From positions 18,035,706 to 18,099,705 of the forward strand of contig NC_037258.1 of NCBI RefSeq assembly GCF_000002425.4: a stretch of 64,000 bases of DNA, given 5' to 3'. This document shows, in pieces, positions 1 to 11,003 of this stretch. This DNA is from Physcomitrium patens. Its lineage: Eukaryota > Streptophyta > Bryopsida > Funariales > Funariaceae. Position numbers and translations under genes: made by a program. The notes below the pieces were generated by a model. It had not been told where the DNA came from. It made no database searches and saw only the letters and a list, made by a program, of their open reading frames with translations. The first letter of the stretch is position 1, and every line of letters starts with the position of its first letter.

Positions 1-521
1 GATGGGCTACAACAAAGATCCGATCGCTACGACAAGGAACACGCTCTGCATCAGTCTATGCCTCGGATTTCAGACAATTGGCAAGTGACATTAATTGGGG
101 TGAAGAGGCGTTGGTGAGTCAGTTTTATTGGGGCTTGAAGGATGATGTGAAGGACTTGCTGTTATCTCTTCCTGATCCTCAAACGCTCAACGAAGCTATT
201 AGCCAAGCTGTAAAGTGTGACAACCGCCTATTCCAACGTCGCCAAGACCAACGTCCGAGACACCAAATGACTCGTTACGACGTGACTATGTCTGCAAATA
301 GCTTAAACTCACATTCGGAGGCAACACACATGCAAATCGACACGGTGCGTGTCCGATCTCTTACTCCAACAAAGAAGAAACGGCGTATGAAAGAAGGGTT
401 ATGTTTGTACTGTGGAGAAGAAGGTCACAAGGTTGGAAATTGCCCAAAGAAGCAAAATTGGCACCCTGTCAAGACTAGAAGTGCGATGATTCCGGAAAAC
501 GACGACGCCCAGCCACAGTAG
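1..521 (+). CDS. gag: Gag C-terminal part of A1 (partial)
   Basis: This is retrotransposon Gag, the capsid and nucleocapsid protein that packages element RNA into virus-like particles. The frame is open from base 3 to the stop at 519-521; the N-terminus lies outside the window. A CCHC zinc knuckle (CLYCGEEGHKVGNC, spacing CX2CX4HX4C) lies near the C-terminus at about 409-450, preceded by a basic KKKRR stretch. It is nearly identical to the matching part of A2 gag. Pol follows in the -1 frame six bases after the stop. The visible part has no nonsense codon. Confidence 0.9.
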   Translation, partial: WATTKIRSLRQGTRSASVYASDFRQLASDINWGEEALVSQFYWGLKDDVKDLLLSLPDPQTLNEAISQAVKCDNRLFQRRQDQRPRHQMTRYDVTMSANSLNSHSEATHMQIDTVRVRSLTPTKKKRRMKEGLCLYCGEEGHKVGNCPKKQNWHPVKTRSAMIPENDDAQPQ

Positions 522-526
522 GAACC

Positions 527-3500
527 GTGCGGCTGGACAATCTAATATCACGACAATAATCAGGTTCCTCCTTCTCTGTCCAACCTGCCCGTTGTTTTAC
601 AATTCCTTTGTTTTTAGGCCCTCAAAAACAAAAAACTTTAGCTTTATTGGATTCGGGGGCATCTACTTGTTTTTTAGATGAAGAGTTTGCTAAATGCCAC
701 AAGATCCGTTTAGTACAGAAGTCCAAACCTGTTCACGTAGAGGTGATAGATGGACGACCCTTATTGTCAGGCAACGTTACCCACGAATCAGAACCTATAG
801 AAGTGGTGTTTAAGGACCATAGTAGTCACGTTGTTTTTAATATTATTAGAACCCCATCAAGCCCTGTTATCCTTGGTCTTTCTTGGTTAGAAGATCATAA
901 TCCGTCCATTGATTGGAGGCTACGAAGGATAATATTTCCTGAAAAAAATAATAATAAACCTGTTGGTAGAACCTACATGAAGAAATCCATGTTTATTGGA
1001 GCGAGAGCGTTCCTAAGATCGTCCAAGGAAGGCGCACCATTTGTCATTTATGCAGCTCCAACTAGCGGCGAGAATATCTCAACATCGAATATACCAGAGC
1101 AATATAGGGATTTTGAAGACGTGTTTCAGAAGAAGAACGCCGATATACTGCCGGAACATCGACCATATGATTGCGCCATAGACTTAGAGGAAGGAGCGCA
1201 ACCACCTTTTGGTCCAATATACAACCTATCGCAAACAGAGTTGGCAGAATTGCGGAAGTACATCGATGAGAATCTAGCCAAGAATTTTATTCGACATTCA
1301 AAGTCGCCAGCTGGAGCACCAATCTTATTTGTGAAGAAAAAAGATGGCTCACTGCGGATGTGCGTGGACTACCGAGGACTCAACAAGGTGACCAAGAAAA
1401 ATCGCTATCCCTTACCTTTGATCTCCGGCCTCTTAGATCAACTTGGACGTGCAAGGATTTTTACAAAGATTGATTTAAGAGGAGCCTACAACCTTGTGCG
1501 AATCAAAGAAGGAGATGAATGGAAGACAACCTTTCGTACAAGGTATGGCCATTTTGAGTACAATGTCATGCCTTTTGGTCTTACCAATGCTCCAGCGGTC
1601 TTTCAGCATATGATGAACAACATCTTTCGGGAGTACCTCGATGACTTTGTTGTCATCTATCTCGATGATATTTTGATATTTTCCAAGAATGAAGAAGAAC
1701 ATGAGAAGCACGTTTGTTTGGTTCTTGAAAAACTACGCGAACGAGGACTCTATGCCAAGTTAGAGAAGTGTCAATTTCACCAGAATGAGATGGAATTTTT
1801 GGGCTTCATTGCGACTACAGAGGGCTTGAAGATGGATCCAAAAAAGGTAGAAGCAATTATATCTTGGGAAGTTTCGAAGACGGTTAGAGATGTTCAGTGT
1901 TTTCTTGGATTTGCTAACTTCTATCGGATCTTCATCAAGAATTATTCTCAAGTTGCTGCACCACTCACGTGTCTAATAAGCAAAGACAAGCTCGAATGGG
2001 GATCACAAGCAGCAAAAGCATTTCAAGATCTCAAGACGGCATTCACTACGGCTCCAATCTTGGTACACCTTGACTTTGCAAAGGCTTTCTATTTAGAGAC
2101 CGATGCTTCAGATTTTACTTTGGGAGCTGTGCTTTCACAGATGGGCATAGACAAGAAGCTTCACCCAATTGTGTTCTATTCACGGAAGTTCTCTGCTGCT
2201 GAGATCAACTACGAGATCCACGACAAAGAGCTGCTTGCTATAGTGGATGCCTTCCAAGAGTGGCGTCACTTCCTCGAAGGAGCTGCACATCCAGTGACTG
2301 TTTATACGGACCACAAGAATTTGGAGTACTTCATGACAGCTCGAATTTTGAATCGTCGTCAAGCTCGATGGAATATGTCTCTATCACGATTTGACTTTAT
2401 TATCACCTATCGCCCTGGAAAACAGCAAGGATTATCTGACGCATTATCGAGGAGATCGTATCTTGCGCCAAAGGCTGGAGAAGCAGCGTTTGATCAACAA
2501 TGTACAACATTGTTGAAACCAGAAAAATTCAGGATTTTTGCTACTGTTGCAACTATCAATGACGGCTTCCTCAGCGAGGTACGTACTGCGACCATTGAGG
2601 ATTCTATAGCTCTTGACATCAAACAACGTGTCGATAATGACAAGTTTAAGGTGGAGGGAGATCTTCTGTATTTTGAGGAGCGGTTGTATATCCCGAAAGG
2701 ACCAACTCGACTTCGAGTACTTCAATCTCGCCACGACTTTCCAGCTGCGGGACATTTTGGATTCAACAAGACTTTGGAGCTCATTTCACGAGATTTTTGG
2801 TGGCCCCAAATGTGGAAGGATGTGAAGGAATTTGTCCTTTCTTGTGATGTTTGTTCAAGATCCAAGATCCCTCGACATCGTCCGTATGGACTTCTCCAGC
2901 CATTGCCTATTCCGCACCGACCATGGTCTTCAGTTTCTATGGACTTCATTACGGACCTACCGCCATCGAATTCATTTGACAGCATCTTTGTTGTGGTAGA
3001 TCGATTTACCAAGATGGCACATTTCGTGCCTTGCAAGAAAACATCGTCAAGTGAAGACACCGCAAGACTCTTTCTTAATAACATATATCGTTATCGTGGC
3101 CTACCAGATGATATCGTGTCGGATCGAGGTACTCAGTTTGTATCCAAGTTTTGGAGGTCCCTCTTTGAGATATTGAAGGTGGATATTAAGCTCTCTTCGG
3201 CTTTTCATCCTCAAACTGACGGTCAAACGGAGCGGGTGAATCAAGTTTTGGAGCAATATTTACGATGCACCATCAACTATCAACAAGATGATTGGACTGC
3301 ATATCTACCGCTTGCTGAGTTCGCATACAACAACACTCTTCATGCGTCAACTCAACAAACACCATTCTTCTCCAACTACGGATACCACCCCAAGCTCGAT
3401 TTATTGAGTTCTTCAGCAAATAACAACCCAGCAGCTGAAGGATTTGTGAAGCAACTATCGGAGCTTCAAGCGACGTTGAAGCTTCAATTGCAATCTACCC

Positions 3501-3967
3501 AAGAGAGTTACAAGGCATCTGCAGATAAATATCGAAATGAGGCGCCTACTTTTAAAGTTGGAAGTAAAGTATGGCTTCTTCGACGGAATATCAAGACCAA
3601 GCGGCCATGTGACAAATTGGACTATCGGAGATTAGGGCCATTTGTTATCGGGAAGCAGATCAATCCGGTGGCATATCGTCTGGAGTTACCAGCTACTATG
3701 AAGGTACATCCAGTCTTTCACGTGTCTTTGTTGGAACCTTATCGAGAGTCAGCTTTTCCCCAAAGAGTACAAAATCCGCCACCAAGTATCGAAATTGAAA
3801 ACCATGAGGAATACGAGGTGGAAAAGGTACTAGATTCACGGCGTAATAGAAGAAAATTGGAGTATTTAGTGCATTGGAGTGGATACGACATCAATGAACG
3901 AACGTGGGAGCGTGCCGAAAATCTTGCCAATGCACCAAAAAAGCTCACGAAGACAACCGCGAGATGA
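527..3967 (+). pseudogene. pol: Pol polyprotein of A1, chromodomain type, early nonsense codon
   Basis: This is a Pol polyprotein of aspartic protease, reverse transcriptase, RNase H, integrase and chromodomain. Visible motifs: protease DSGA (about 650-661), RT YLDD at 1658-1669, RNase H TDAS and TDHKNLEYF, an integrase HHCC zinc finger, integrase catalytic Asp codons at about 2942 and 3122 and Glu at 3230 (D-X35-E spacing), GPF of the GPY/F module, and a chromodomain with VHWSGYD near 3870-3890. The frame is -1 relative to gag. By comparison with A2, codon 557-559 is TAA where A2 has CAA, so A1 pol is broken upstream of the protease; the frame is then open to the TGA at 3965-3967. The stop could be avoided only if translation begins downstream of it, which I consider unlikely. 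Confidence 0.9.
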
Positions 3968-4238
3968 AGAACCGCCTGCACCACGACGACGTCGGAGGAT
4001 ACCGAGCAACAGATCGCTAGTAATTGTATTTGAGGTCGAGCCTGCCTACGACGGTCAGTGAGAAGGTGTGTTTGGAGGACAGTTTCACAATGAAGACACA
4101 GAAGTCCACGCTTGGTCAGAGGTTGAAGGTGTTGGTCACTACCGTTGGCTCCAAGGGTCGATGAATCATTTGCCTCGCGAACAACAATTGGAATTCATAG
4201 CGGATGTGATGCGACAGATTTTCATTTTCTTGCATTAG
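3879..4238 (+). pseudogene. Decayed accessory ORF3 of A1 after pol
   Basis: This reading frame overlaps the end of pol and continues past it. It aligns with the intact 140-residue ORF3 of family B: an arginine-rich stretch, a segment like LVIVFEVEPAYDG, then GHYRWLQGSMNHL and REQQLEFIADVMRQ near the end. An in-frame TGA at 4059-4061 interrupts it; the matching residues continue in the same frame to TAG at 4236-4238. The same TGA is present in A2, so it was probably in their common source element. The product's function is unknown; no domain is recognised. Confidence 0.7.
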
Positions 4239-4280
4239 TATTGACTGATAACAACATTGCTTCTCGGAGACCTCGAAGCT

Positions 4281-4294
4281 AGAAGAGGAGGTGA
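4281..4294 (+). promoter_or_regulatory. Polypurine tract of A1
   Basis: The purine-rich run AGAAGAGGAGGTGA lies immediately before the TG of the 3' LTR, the expected position of the plus-strand DNA primer. A2 has the same sequence at 23562-23575. Confidence 0.85.
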
Positions 4295-4727
4295 TGTCAT
4301 GGACATACATTGGAAGATTCTTCGAATATTCTTCTAGAATATTCTCTAAAGATTCTCTAAAGATTCCTTTAGAAGATTCTAGAAGATTCTTAGAATATTC
4401 CCTAAAGATTCTCTTAGAAGGTTGTAGAATATTCTTAGAAGGTTCTAGAATATTCTGATAGATTCTAGGAAGTTCCTCGAGAAGTTTCCTAATTAGTAGA
4501 AGTTGTTGGAGAAGCGTCCTAGTTAGCGGAAGTAGCTCGAGAAGCTTCCTATTCAGTAGTATATATAGGAGTCGAGGCTAAAGGGTTCTTCAGTCTCGAC
4601 AACACATCTCTTGGAGTTCTAGCTCACCTTTCTGGTGTTGTTCTTGTACTCATCTGTTTAATCTAGTTTTGCCACTTCTTCTTGAACTTCTTGTTAGATT
4701 TTAAGTCTGTATTTTGTGTCCGTGACA
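4295..4727 (+). repeat. 3' LTR of A1 (433 bp)
   Basis: The LTR starts TGTCATGGACATAC and ends GTGTCCGTGACA, so its ends form an inverted repeat of about 11 bp (TGTCATGGACA / TGTCCGTGACA). U3 holds closely packed GAA/TTC heat-shock-type motifs (4312-4460), followed by a TATA box (4560-4568) and a hairpin at 4571-4600. One stem base differs from A2 (A at 4580 opposite C), which weakens the hairpin. Confidence 0.93.
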
Positions 4728-5204
4728 GTGCGTAGGAAAAATCACTACAGATCGTGGAGAATTAAATGCACATGAAGCTCGTAAGTTCTTTGAAAAATGT
4801 GGAGTTAAACTATCACTGACTACTGCTTATAATCCGGAAGGGAATGCGAAAAGCGAACGCGGTCACCCGCCGATTGTGAAAGCATTGGTTAAAGCTTGTA
4901 ATGAGAAGGTTAAAGAGTGGCCACGGCTTTTGTCATTTGCATTATGGGCTGATCGAACAACACATAGTTCGGTGACAGGATATATGCCAGTAGAACTTAT
5001 GACAGGTCAAAAACCAATTATGCCGATTGAAGAAAAGGTACTTACTTGGAATATGCTACCATGGGAAGATGGATTGACAAGAGAAGAACTTCTGGCTATT
5101 AGGATTCGACAATTGGAGCAAAGAACGGAAGATGTCCAGATAGCATTGGGAAGGTTAAAAAGAGCAAGGTTACAAAACAAGGCGCGATTCGATAAGCAAC
5201 ATCG
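4728..5204 (+). pseudogene. Element C integrase, first fragment
   Basis: This is the Ty3/gypsy integrase core of element C, the host of the nested insertions. Visible features are TTDRGELNA (second catalytic Asp codon at 4750-4752), SERGH with the catalytic Glu about 34 residues later, and WADRTTHSSVTGYMP. The frame is open, is cut by B1 after 5204, and resumes at 11539. The 5' part, including the rest of pol, lies upstream of A1 and outside the window. From memory these motifs resemble basidiomycete gypsy integrases more than typical angiosperm ones; that is an impression, not a search result. Confidence 0.85.
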
Positions 5205-5734
5205 TGTCAAGGACAAGAACTCGATGAAAGCTAAAGAGTAAGTGAGACTTTTCTCAAAAAGAAATAGGACAAAATAGAAATATGTATATTAAGAAAGAAA
5301 CTGGAATGGCTATTGCCAAAATACAAGAAAACTAGAGACCCTTGAAACTAGACTAGAAGCAAGAAAGGAGTTGACAAGAGTGAAGAGGGCTTCACTCTTG
5401 CCTCTATATATACTATCTAACTAGAAGCCACGTGGCGATGTTCTATAAGACCTCCAATATATGTTGACTTTTTAGGCCACATGCCTTTGCTTGCAAGGCA
5501 AGTTTTCTATGGATGGACCACGTAGTTAGCTTGTTCTTTAAGCTTCCAACATGCGTGGCACATGGCTAACTTGTTGACCAAGTTTCTAACCTAAAAGTCA
5601 ACTATAGACTCCTATAAAGTCAAAGCAGTGTCTATGAAGCTTCTAAGAAGCTTCTCTAGAAGATATTACATAATTAACCTACTTTTACTTACTTTTATCT
5701 ATTCATATAGGTAATTATATGTATGTCCGTGACA
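5205..5734 (-). repeat. 3' LTR of B1 (530 bp)
   Basis: This is the downstream LTR in element orientation. On the - strand it runs TGTCACGGACATAC to CCTTGACA and nearly matches the copy at 11004-11533. It contains the TATA-proximal hairpin (5375-5400). The LTR differs clearly from that of B2 in U3, although the coding regions of B1 and B2 are almost the same. Confidence 0.94.
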
Positions 5735-5750
5735 TTACCCCCCCTTCTAG
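5735..5750 (-). promoter_or_regulatory. Polypurine tract of B1
   Basis: On the - strand this reads CTAGAAGGGGGGGTAA directly before the LTR start TGTCACGG, the expected plus-strand primer position. The same tract is found in B2 at 14358-14373. Confidence 0.88.
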
Positions 5751-5775
5751 GGACGAGTTCCACGAGGAGCGGTGA

Positions 5776-6198
5776 TTATATATTGAGAAAATCTAATATG
5801 CGACGAATTGTATTTGCTACATACTCTGATCTTTGTTCTCTTCGAAGATAGTTGATGGGTCCTCTTAGCCATCGATAGTGTCCCATTCCAAGGCGAGAAG
5901 ACCACCCTGTTATTTGATCACTGTTGAGGCCTTCATAACTTCCTTCAAATAATACATTTGAAACACCATCAGGAGTCGTTCCTATCTCCAATAATATCAC
6001 CAAACATCGAGAATCTCTTCCAAGGTCGTGATACCAAACGCGTTGTATCTCACCATCTATTCGAGGAAGAACATGTCGTTCTTGAGGGTCTTCATCTCGG
6101 TTGCGTTGTCTTGAAGGTTGTGACAATCGCAATGTCTCATCCGGTAAGTCAGCAAACGAAGGTTCTTGAGTTGAATCCGCTGGTTGTTGGCTCTCCAT
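5776..6198 (-). CDS. Accessory ORF3 of B1 (140 aa, unknown function)
   Basis: This is an intact 140-codon frame between pol and the polypurine tract; its ATG lies 95 bases downstream of the pol stop codon. It is collinear with, and nearly identical to, ORF3 of B2. The N-terminal third is polar and probably disordered (MESQQPADSTQEPSF, then Arg-rich). The C-terminal two-thirds looks globular, with WYHDLGRDSRCLVILLE, GHYRWLRGPINYLRREQ and a final helix-like segment ending DFLNI. No signal peptide or membrane segment is apparent, so it does not look like an envelope protein. It resembles nothing I recognise. Interrupted homologues follow pol in A1 and A2, so it belongs to the element lineage. 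How it is translated (splicing, reinitiation or other) cannot be seen. Confidence 0.75.
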   Translation of the reverse strand: MESQQPADSTQEPSFADLPDETLRLSQPSRQRNRDEDPQERHVLPRIDGEIQRVWYHDLGRDSRCLVILLEIGTTPDGVSNVLFEGSYEGLNSDQITGWSSRLGMGHYRWLRGPINYLRREQRSEYVANTIRRILDFLNI

Positions 6199-6293
6199 CT
6201 AATTAGCGTCACAAAATACAAAGAAGTTACAAACAAGGATAGGAAATTGAATGTTATCTTGCCTCAATCTTGTCTCTTTTATAAGAGAGGTTT

Positions 6294-9200
6294 TCATCTT
6301 AGTTTTGATGGATGTCGTTGATGAAAAACTTTGACTTTAGCTGATGCATTTGCTAGATTTCTGGATGGCTCCCATGTGCGCTCACTAATATCATATCCGC
6401 ACCAATGAACAAGATATTCCAGCTTATTTCGGCGCCGCCTTGAGTCTAATATCTCTTCCACCTCAAATTCTTCATTATTATCTACTTCTATAGGAGGCGG
6501 TGGCATTTGTCTTCTTCCTTGTATATCCACTGTCTTATATGGTTCAAGAAGAGACACGTGGAATACAGGATGGATCTTCATTAACTCCGGTAGATGTAAC
6601 CGATATGCAACTGAGTTGATCTGTTGAGAAACAGAAAAGGGGCCAAGCCTACGATAGTCCAATTTGTCACAAGGTCGAGTGGTCTTGATATTGCGACGAA
6701 GTAGCCATACCTTATCACCCACGTTGAGTTGTGGTTGCTCTTTACGATATACATCTGCATTTATCTTTTGTCGTTCTTGAGCTTTCTTCAACCGCGCCTT
6801 CATTATTGCATGTAACTCTGACAACCGATTTGCCATATCTTCTGCTGCAGGATTATCAACTTTTGAAAAATCAAAAGTATCAAGTCGTGGATGATAGCCA
6901 TAATTGCCAAAGAAAGGTGTTTGTTGCGTGGAAGAATGTACCGTATTATTATAAGCAAACTCTGCCAATGGTAGAAGGTTTGTCCAATCATCTTGTTGGT
7001 AGTTGATGGTACACCTTAAATACTGTTCCAAGACTTGGTTTACGCGCTCTGTTTGTCCATCAGTTTGAGGATGGAAAGCTGAAGATAGCTTTATGTCCAC
7101 TTTTAAAATCTTGAAAAGAGTCCTCCAGAATCTCGACACAAATTGAGTTCCCCTATCCGATATGATATCTTTAGGTAATCCATGATAGCGATAGATATTA
7201 TCAATGAAAAGCTTAGCTGTTTCTTCACCTGTGATAGATTTTGTACATGGCATAAAATGTGCCATCTTGGTGAAACGATCTACTATCACAAATATAGAAT
7301 CATAAGATCTTGAGTTTGGAAGATCTGTGATGAAATCCATAGAAACAGAAGACCATGGTTGTTCTGGTATAGGTAATGGCTGAAGAAGTCCGTAAGGTCG
7401 ATGTCGAGGAATTTTTGATCTTGAACAAATATCACATGATTGTACAAAGTCTTTGACTGACTTCCACATTTGTGGCCACCAAAAATCTCTTGATATGAGT
7501 ACTAGAGTCTTATTATATCCAAAGTGCCCTGCTGCTGGAAAGTCATGACGTGCTTGAAGAACACGCAAACGTGCTTTTCCTTCTGGAACATATAGGCGTC
7601 CTTCAAAATATAATAGATTATTCTTGAACTCGAACTTAGAAGAATCATGAGACTTGGAAGAATTATTCTCGATATCATGAACAAGAGGGTCTGAGGACAT
7701 ACTGGACTGGATTTGCTTGAGAAAAGTTGAATCAACAGTCAATGTTGATTTCACTGCTCGGAGATGAAATTGCTCCGGTTTCAAGAGGACCGTTCTTTGT
7801 TGCTCAAAAGCTGCATCTCCTTCTTTTGGTGCAAAATAAGAACGTCTAGACAGGGCATCGGACAAACCTTGTTGTTTTCCTGGCCGATAAGTGATAATGA
7901 AGTCGAATCTTGACAACGACATACTCCAACGAGCTTGACGACGATTCAACACGTGTGCTGACATGAAATACTCGAGGTTCTTGTGATCTGTATACACAGT
8001 GACTGGACTAGAAGCACCTTCTAAATAATGACGCCATTCTTGAAAGGAATCCATGATTGCAAGAAGTTCTTTATCGTGGATCTCATAATTGATCTCGGCT
8101 GCTGAGAATTTTCTTGAATGAAAAGCTATCGGATGAAGTTTGTCATCTGTTCCCATTTGTGATAAAACTGCACCCAAGGCAAAATCCGATGCGTCTGTTT
8201 CCATAAAAAATACCTTGGAAAAGTCAACACGATATAAGACTGGTGCAGAGACAAACGATGTCTTCAAGGCTTCAAATGCTGCTTCCGCTTCTTGATTCCA
8301 TTGGAATTTATCTTTACTAGTCAAGTGTGTAAGTGGAGCTGCAACTCGTGAGAAATCTTTGATGAAGATCCGATAGTAATTGGCAAATCCCAAGAAACAT
8401 TGGACATCTCTTACCGTCCTTGGAATCTTCCAATCCACGATTGTTTGGACTTTCTTAGAATCCATCATGAGACCATCATTTGAAATGATGTATCCTAAAA
8501 AGTCAACTTGAGTAGTGTGAAATACACACTTTTCCATCTTGGCGTACAATCCTGCATCTCTAAGTTTTTGTAATACTTGACGAACATGTATTTCATGTTC
8601 TTCGACGTTCTTAGAATAGATCAGGATATCGTCTAGATAGCAGATGACAAAATTGTCTAAGAATTCACGAAATACATCATTCATGAGATGTTAAAAAGCA
8701 GCTGGTGCATTCGTGAGTCCAAAGGGCATGACATTATATTCGAAATGTCCATACCTGGTTCGAAACGCAGTCTTCCATTCATCTCCTTCTTTGATCCGTA
8801 CTAGATTATATGCTCCTCTTAGATCTATTTTTGTATAGATCTTAGCTTGATTCAACTGGTCAAGGAGTCCTGATATCAAAGGTAATGGATACCTGTTCTT
8901 GATTGTGATCTTGTTGAGTCCTCGATAATCAACACACATTCGTAAAGATCCATCTTTTTTCTTTACGAATAAAATTGGAGCTCCTGGTGGAGATTTTGAA
9001 TGGCGTATGAAATTCTTCGCTAAATTCTCGTCAATATATGTCTTGAGTTCAGCCAACTCATCTTGCGATAAACTGTAAATTGGTCCAAATGGTGGCTGAG
9101 TTCCTTCCTTGAGATCGATTGAACAATCGTATGGGCGATGCTCAGGAAGAATATCTGCATTCTTTTTCTCAAAAACGTCTTGATAATCCTGATATTGACT

Positions 9201-9878
9201 TGGAATGCCACTTGAAGTCTTTACGCTTTCAGAAATAGGTGCAGCATAAATAGCAAAAGTTGATCCTTCTTTTGCTGCGTGTATAAATGCTTTTGCACCT
9301 ATAGGTGCGAGTTTTACTATACTAGACTCATGGTTTTTTACTTGGTTAATAGAACTGTTACTAATGCTCTGAGGAAAATCAAGTTTACGAGAAATCCAAT
9401 CTATTCGAGGATTATACTTTTCTAACCATGATAAGCCTAAAATTATTGGATTAGAGGGAGATCTAATTATATTAAAAATTACGCAACTACTATGACCATT
9501 TATTACTACATCTACAGGAAGTGTTTCGTGAGTTACATCTCCAGAAGACAACGGACGACCATCTATGACTTCTATGTGTACAGGTTTAGTTTTTTGTATT
9601 AATGATATTCTATGACATCTAGTAAATTCTTCATCTAAAAAACAAGATGAGGCTCCTGAATCTACCAAGGCAGAGGCTTTGTAATTATTAGGTCCTAAAC
9701 GCACATCTATTATAAAACAAGGAGATGGTTCTGAGGAGAGGATAGGACCTTCATTAGAAGTTGTACAAGATTCTAGCCGCACGGTCCGTATTGTAGCTGG
9801 ACGTACTCGTTTTCTGACATACTCTCTTCTTTGACAGCCGTACTCCTCATTTTGTAGTTGCGTCGCTTCTTTGGACAA
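6294..9878 (-). pseudogene. pol: Pol polyprotein of B1, one internal nonsense codon
   Basis: This is a chromovirus Pol in the -1 frame relative to gag, overlapping its end. Motifs: protease DSGASS, RT YLDD, RNase H TDAS and TDHKNLEYF, an integrase HHCC finger and D-X35-E core (DRGTQF to TERVNQ), the GPF module, and a C-terminal chromodomain (VHWCGYD, TWEPSRNL). The frame is split by a single TAA at 8691-8693 within the RT domain, just after [11 protein letters not shown]2 has CAA at the equivalent place. This looks like one C-to-T change, and B1 should make no complete Pol unless the stop is read through. Confidence 0.92.
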
Positions 9879-10795
9879 TGTTGAGCAGTGTGTTTAGGTT
9901 CTCCACAATATAAGCACAATCCTTCTTGTCGACGACGAGACTTTTCTTGCTCAGTAAGAGGTTTGAAACGTACCGCATCAATTTGCATATCCTCTACTTC
10001 TGAAGGTATGTGTTGAGGAGACGTCGGTGTTGCCATTGAATTGTAGTAACGTTGAGGCCCACTTGTGCGACTCTCGGATCGAAATTCAAAAAGTCGATTG
10101 TCGCACTTCATAGCAAAGTCAATTGCTTGACTCAATGTTTGAGGATCAGGTAAATTAAGCATCAATTTCTTTACCTCATATTGTAATCCGTAGAGAAATT
10201 GACTTACAAGTGCGGCATCATCCCACTTGATATCAGTTGCAAGTTGTCGAAATTGCGAAGCATATAATGTTACTGATCGATTGCCTTGTCGCAAAATACG
10301 GATCTTGTTGGTTGCAACACGAATTGCATCATGTTCTCCAAACATGGATCGAAACTTCGCCAAAAAAGCCTCCAGATTATCCAATATTGGATCTCGTCGT
10401 TCAAGAAAAGATGAAAACCATGACAATGCTGAACCTGAAAGAAGTGTACCAATGAATCTAACTTGTGACCCTGGAGTTGGATAGCTTTGGGGTTGAAGTT
10501 CAATCACTAGTTGGACCTGATTGATGAATCCTCGAAACTTGGATCTGGTACCATCAAACTTCTCGGGCAAGGCAACTCTCGGTTCTCTAACACTCGAAGG
10601 GTGTTCCATTCTGGGAGAAGGGACATGATTTGGTGCAGATGTTGAAGCAGCCCCAATCATCTCTATATCTTCACTTCCTACCATTCTTGTTGCTCCTTGT
10701 GGTGGTAAATTGAGTTGATGCATCGCAAGCATTAACTCCCTCAATTGTTCTTGCATCTGTGCCATTGCACTCTTCATTTCAACAAGCTCTGCCAT
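9773..10795 (-). CDS. gag: Gag of B1
   Basis: Gag structural protein of about 340 residues, starting at the ATG giving MAELVEM. The middle region is the retrotransposon Gag capsid domain ([33 protein letters not shown]). The C-terminal zinc knuckle [14 protein letters not shown] has CX2CX4HX4C spacing. Compared with B2, the stop codon TAG has become TAC, so B1 Gag runs five codons longer (ending YGPCG). It overlaps the -1 frame that leads into pol. Confidence 0.93.
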   Translation of the reverse strand: MAELVEMKSAMAQMQEQLRELMLAMHQLNLPPQGATRMVGSEDIEMIGAASTSAPNHVPSPRMEHPSSVREPRVALPEKFDGTRSKFRGFINQVQLVIELQPQSYPTPGSQVRFIGTLLSGSALSWFSSFLERRDPILDNLEAFLAKFRSMFGEHDAIRVATNKIRILRQGNRSVTLYASQFRQLATDIKWDDAALVSQFLYGLQYEVKKLMLNLPDPQTLSQAIDFAMKCDNRLFEFRSESRTSGPQRYYNSMATPTSPQHIPSEVEDMQIDAVRFKPLTEQEKSRRRQEGLCLYCGEPKHTAQHCPKKRRNYKMRSTAVKEESMSENEYVQLQYGPCG

Positions 10796-10971
10796 AGTAG
10801 CACTTAGAAAAGAGAAGATGTCTAATAACGCTCAAAATAGAAGAGAGGAATTGATAACAAAGAAAATACTAAGAACAATATCAGTTTAAAAGAGGGTAAT
10901 CCGCAACTTCTAATGCGCTTATGTCTTATCAAGAAAAAGGGGTAATCCACTCTTAATCAAGAAAAGACAAA

Positions 10972-11001
10972 GCTCTGATATTGTAAGTGCACTCTTGTCA
11001 A
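10972..11001 (-). promoter_or_regulatory. Putative primer binding site region of B1
   Basis: Two bases inside the 5' LTR the - strand reads TTGACAAGAGTG (11001 to 10990). This is the exact complement of CACTCTTGTCAA at the predicted RNA start of the same element (11181 to 11170), a 12-bp self-priming pairing. A second motif, TATCAGAGC (10980 to 10972), matches the core of the usual initiator-Met tRNA primer site but lies 23 bases from the LTR. The first is favoured as the working primer site; this is inference. Confidence 0.6.
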
Positions 11002-11003
11002 TC

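Larger units (their letters stand above)
1..4727 (+). mobile_element. Ty3/gypsy chromovirus A1 (5' end outside window)
   Basis: This is the 3' part of a family-A LTR retrotransposon. Bases 1-904 match 12901-13804 of A2 almost base for base, and the rest matches the A2 pol and 3' LTR. Visible parts in order are the gag C-terminus, pol, a decayed ORF3, a polypurine tract (4281-4294) and the 3' LTR (4295-4727). The next base (4728) is integrase sequence of element C, so A1 was inserted into C; the presumed 5-bp target duplication is gtgcg (4728-4732), but its partner lies outside the window. Confidence 0.93.

Noticed and set aside
2722-3084. 120-codon open frame antisense to A1 pol (repeated at 22003-22365)
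   Set aside because: It mirrors the integrase coding region; its presence in A2 simply follows from pol conservation, and it has no domain.
5776-6198. ORF3 as a retroviral envelope gene
   Set aside because: No signal peptide, transmembrane segment or cysteine-rich ectodomain is visible.
6731-7006. Open frame opposite B1 pol (also at 15353-15628)
   Set aside because: Antisense shadow of the integrase region; no recognisable protein.
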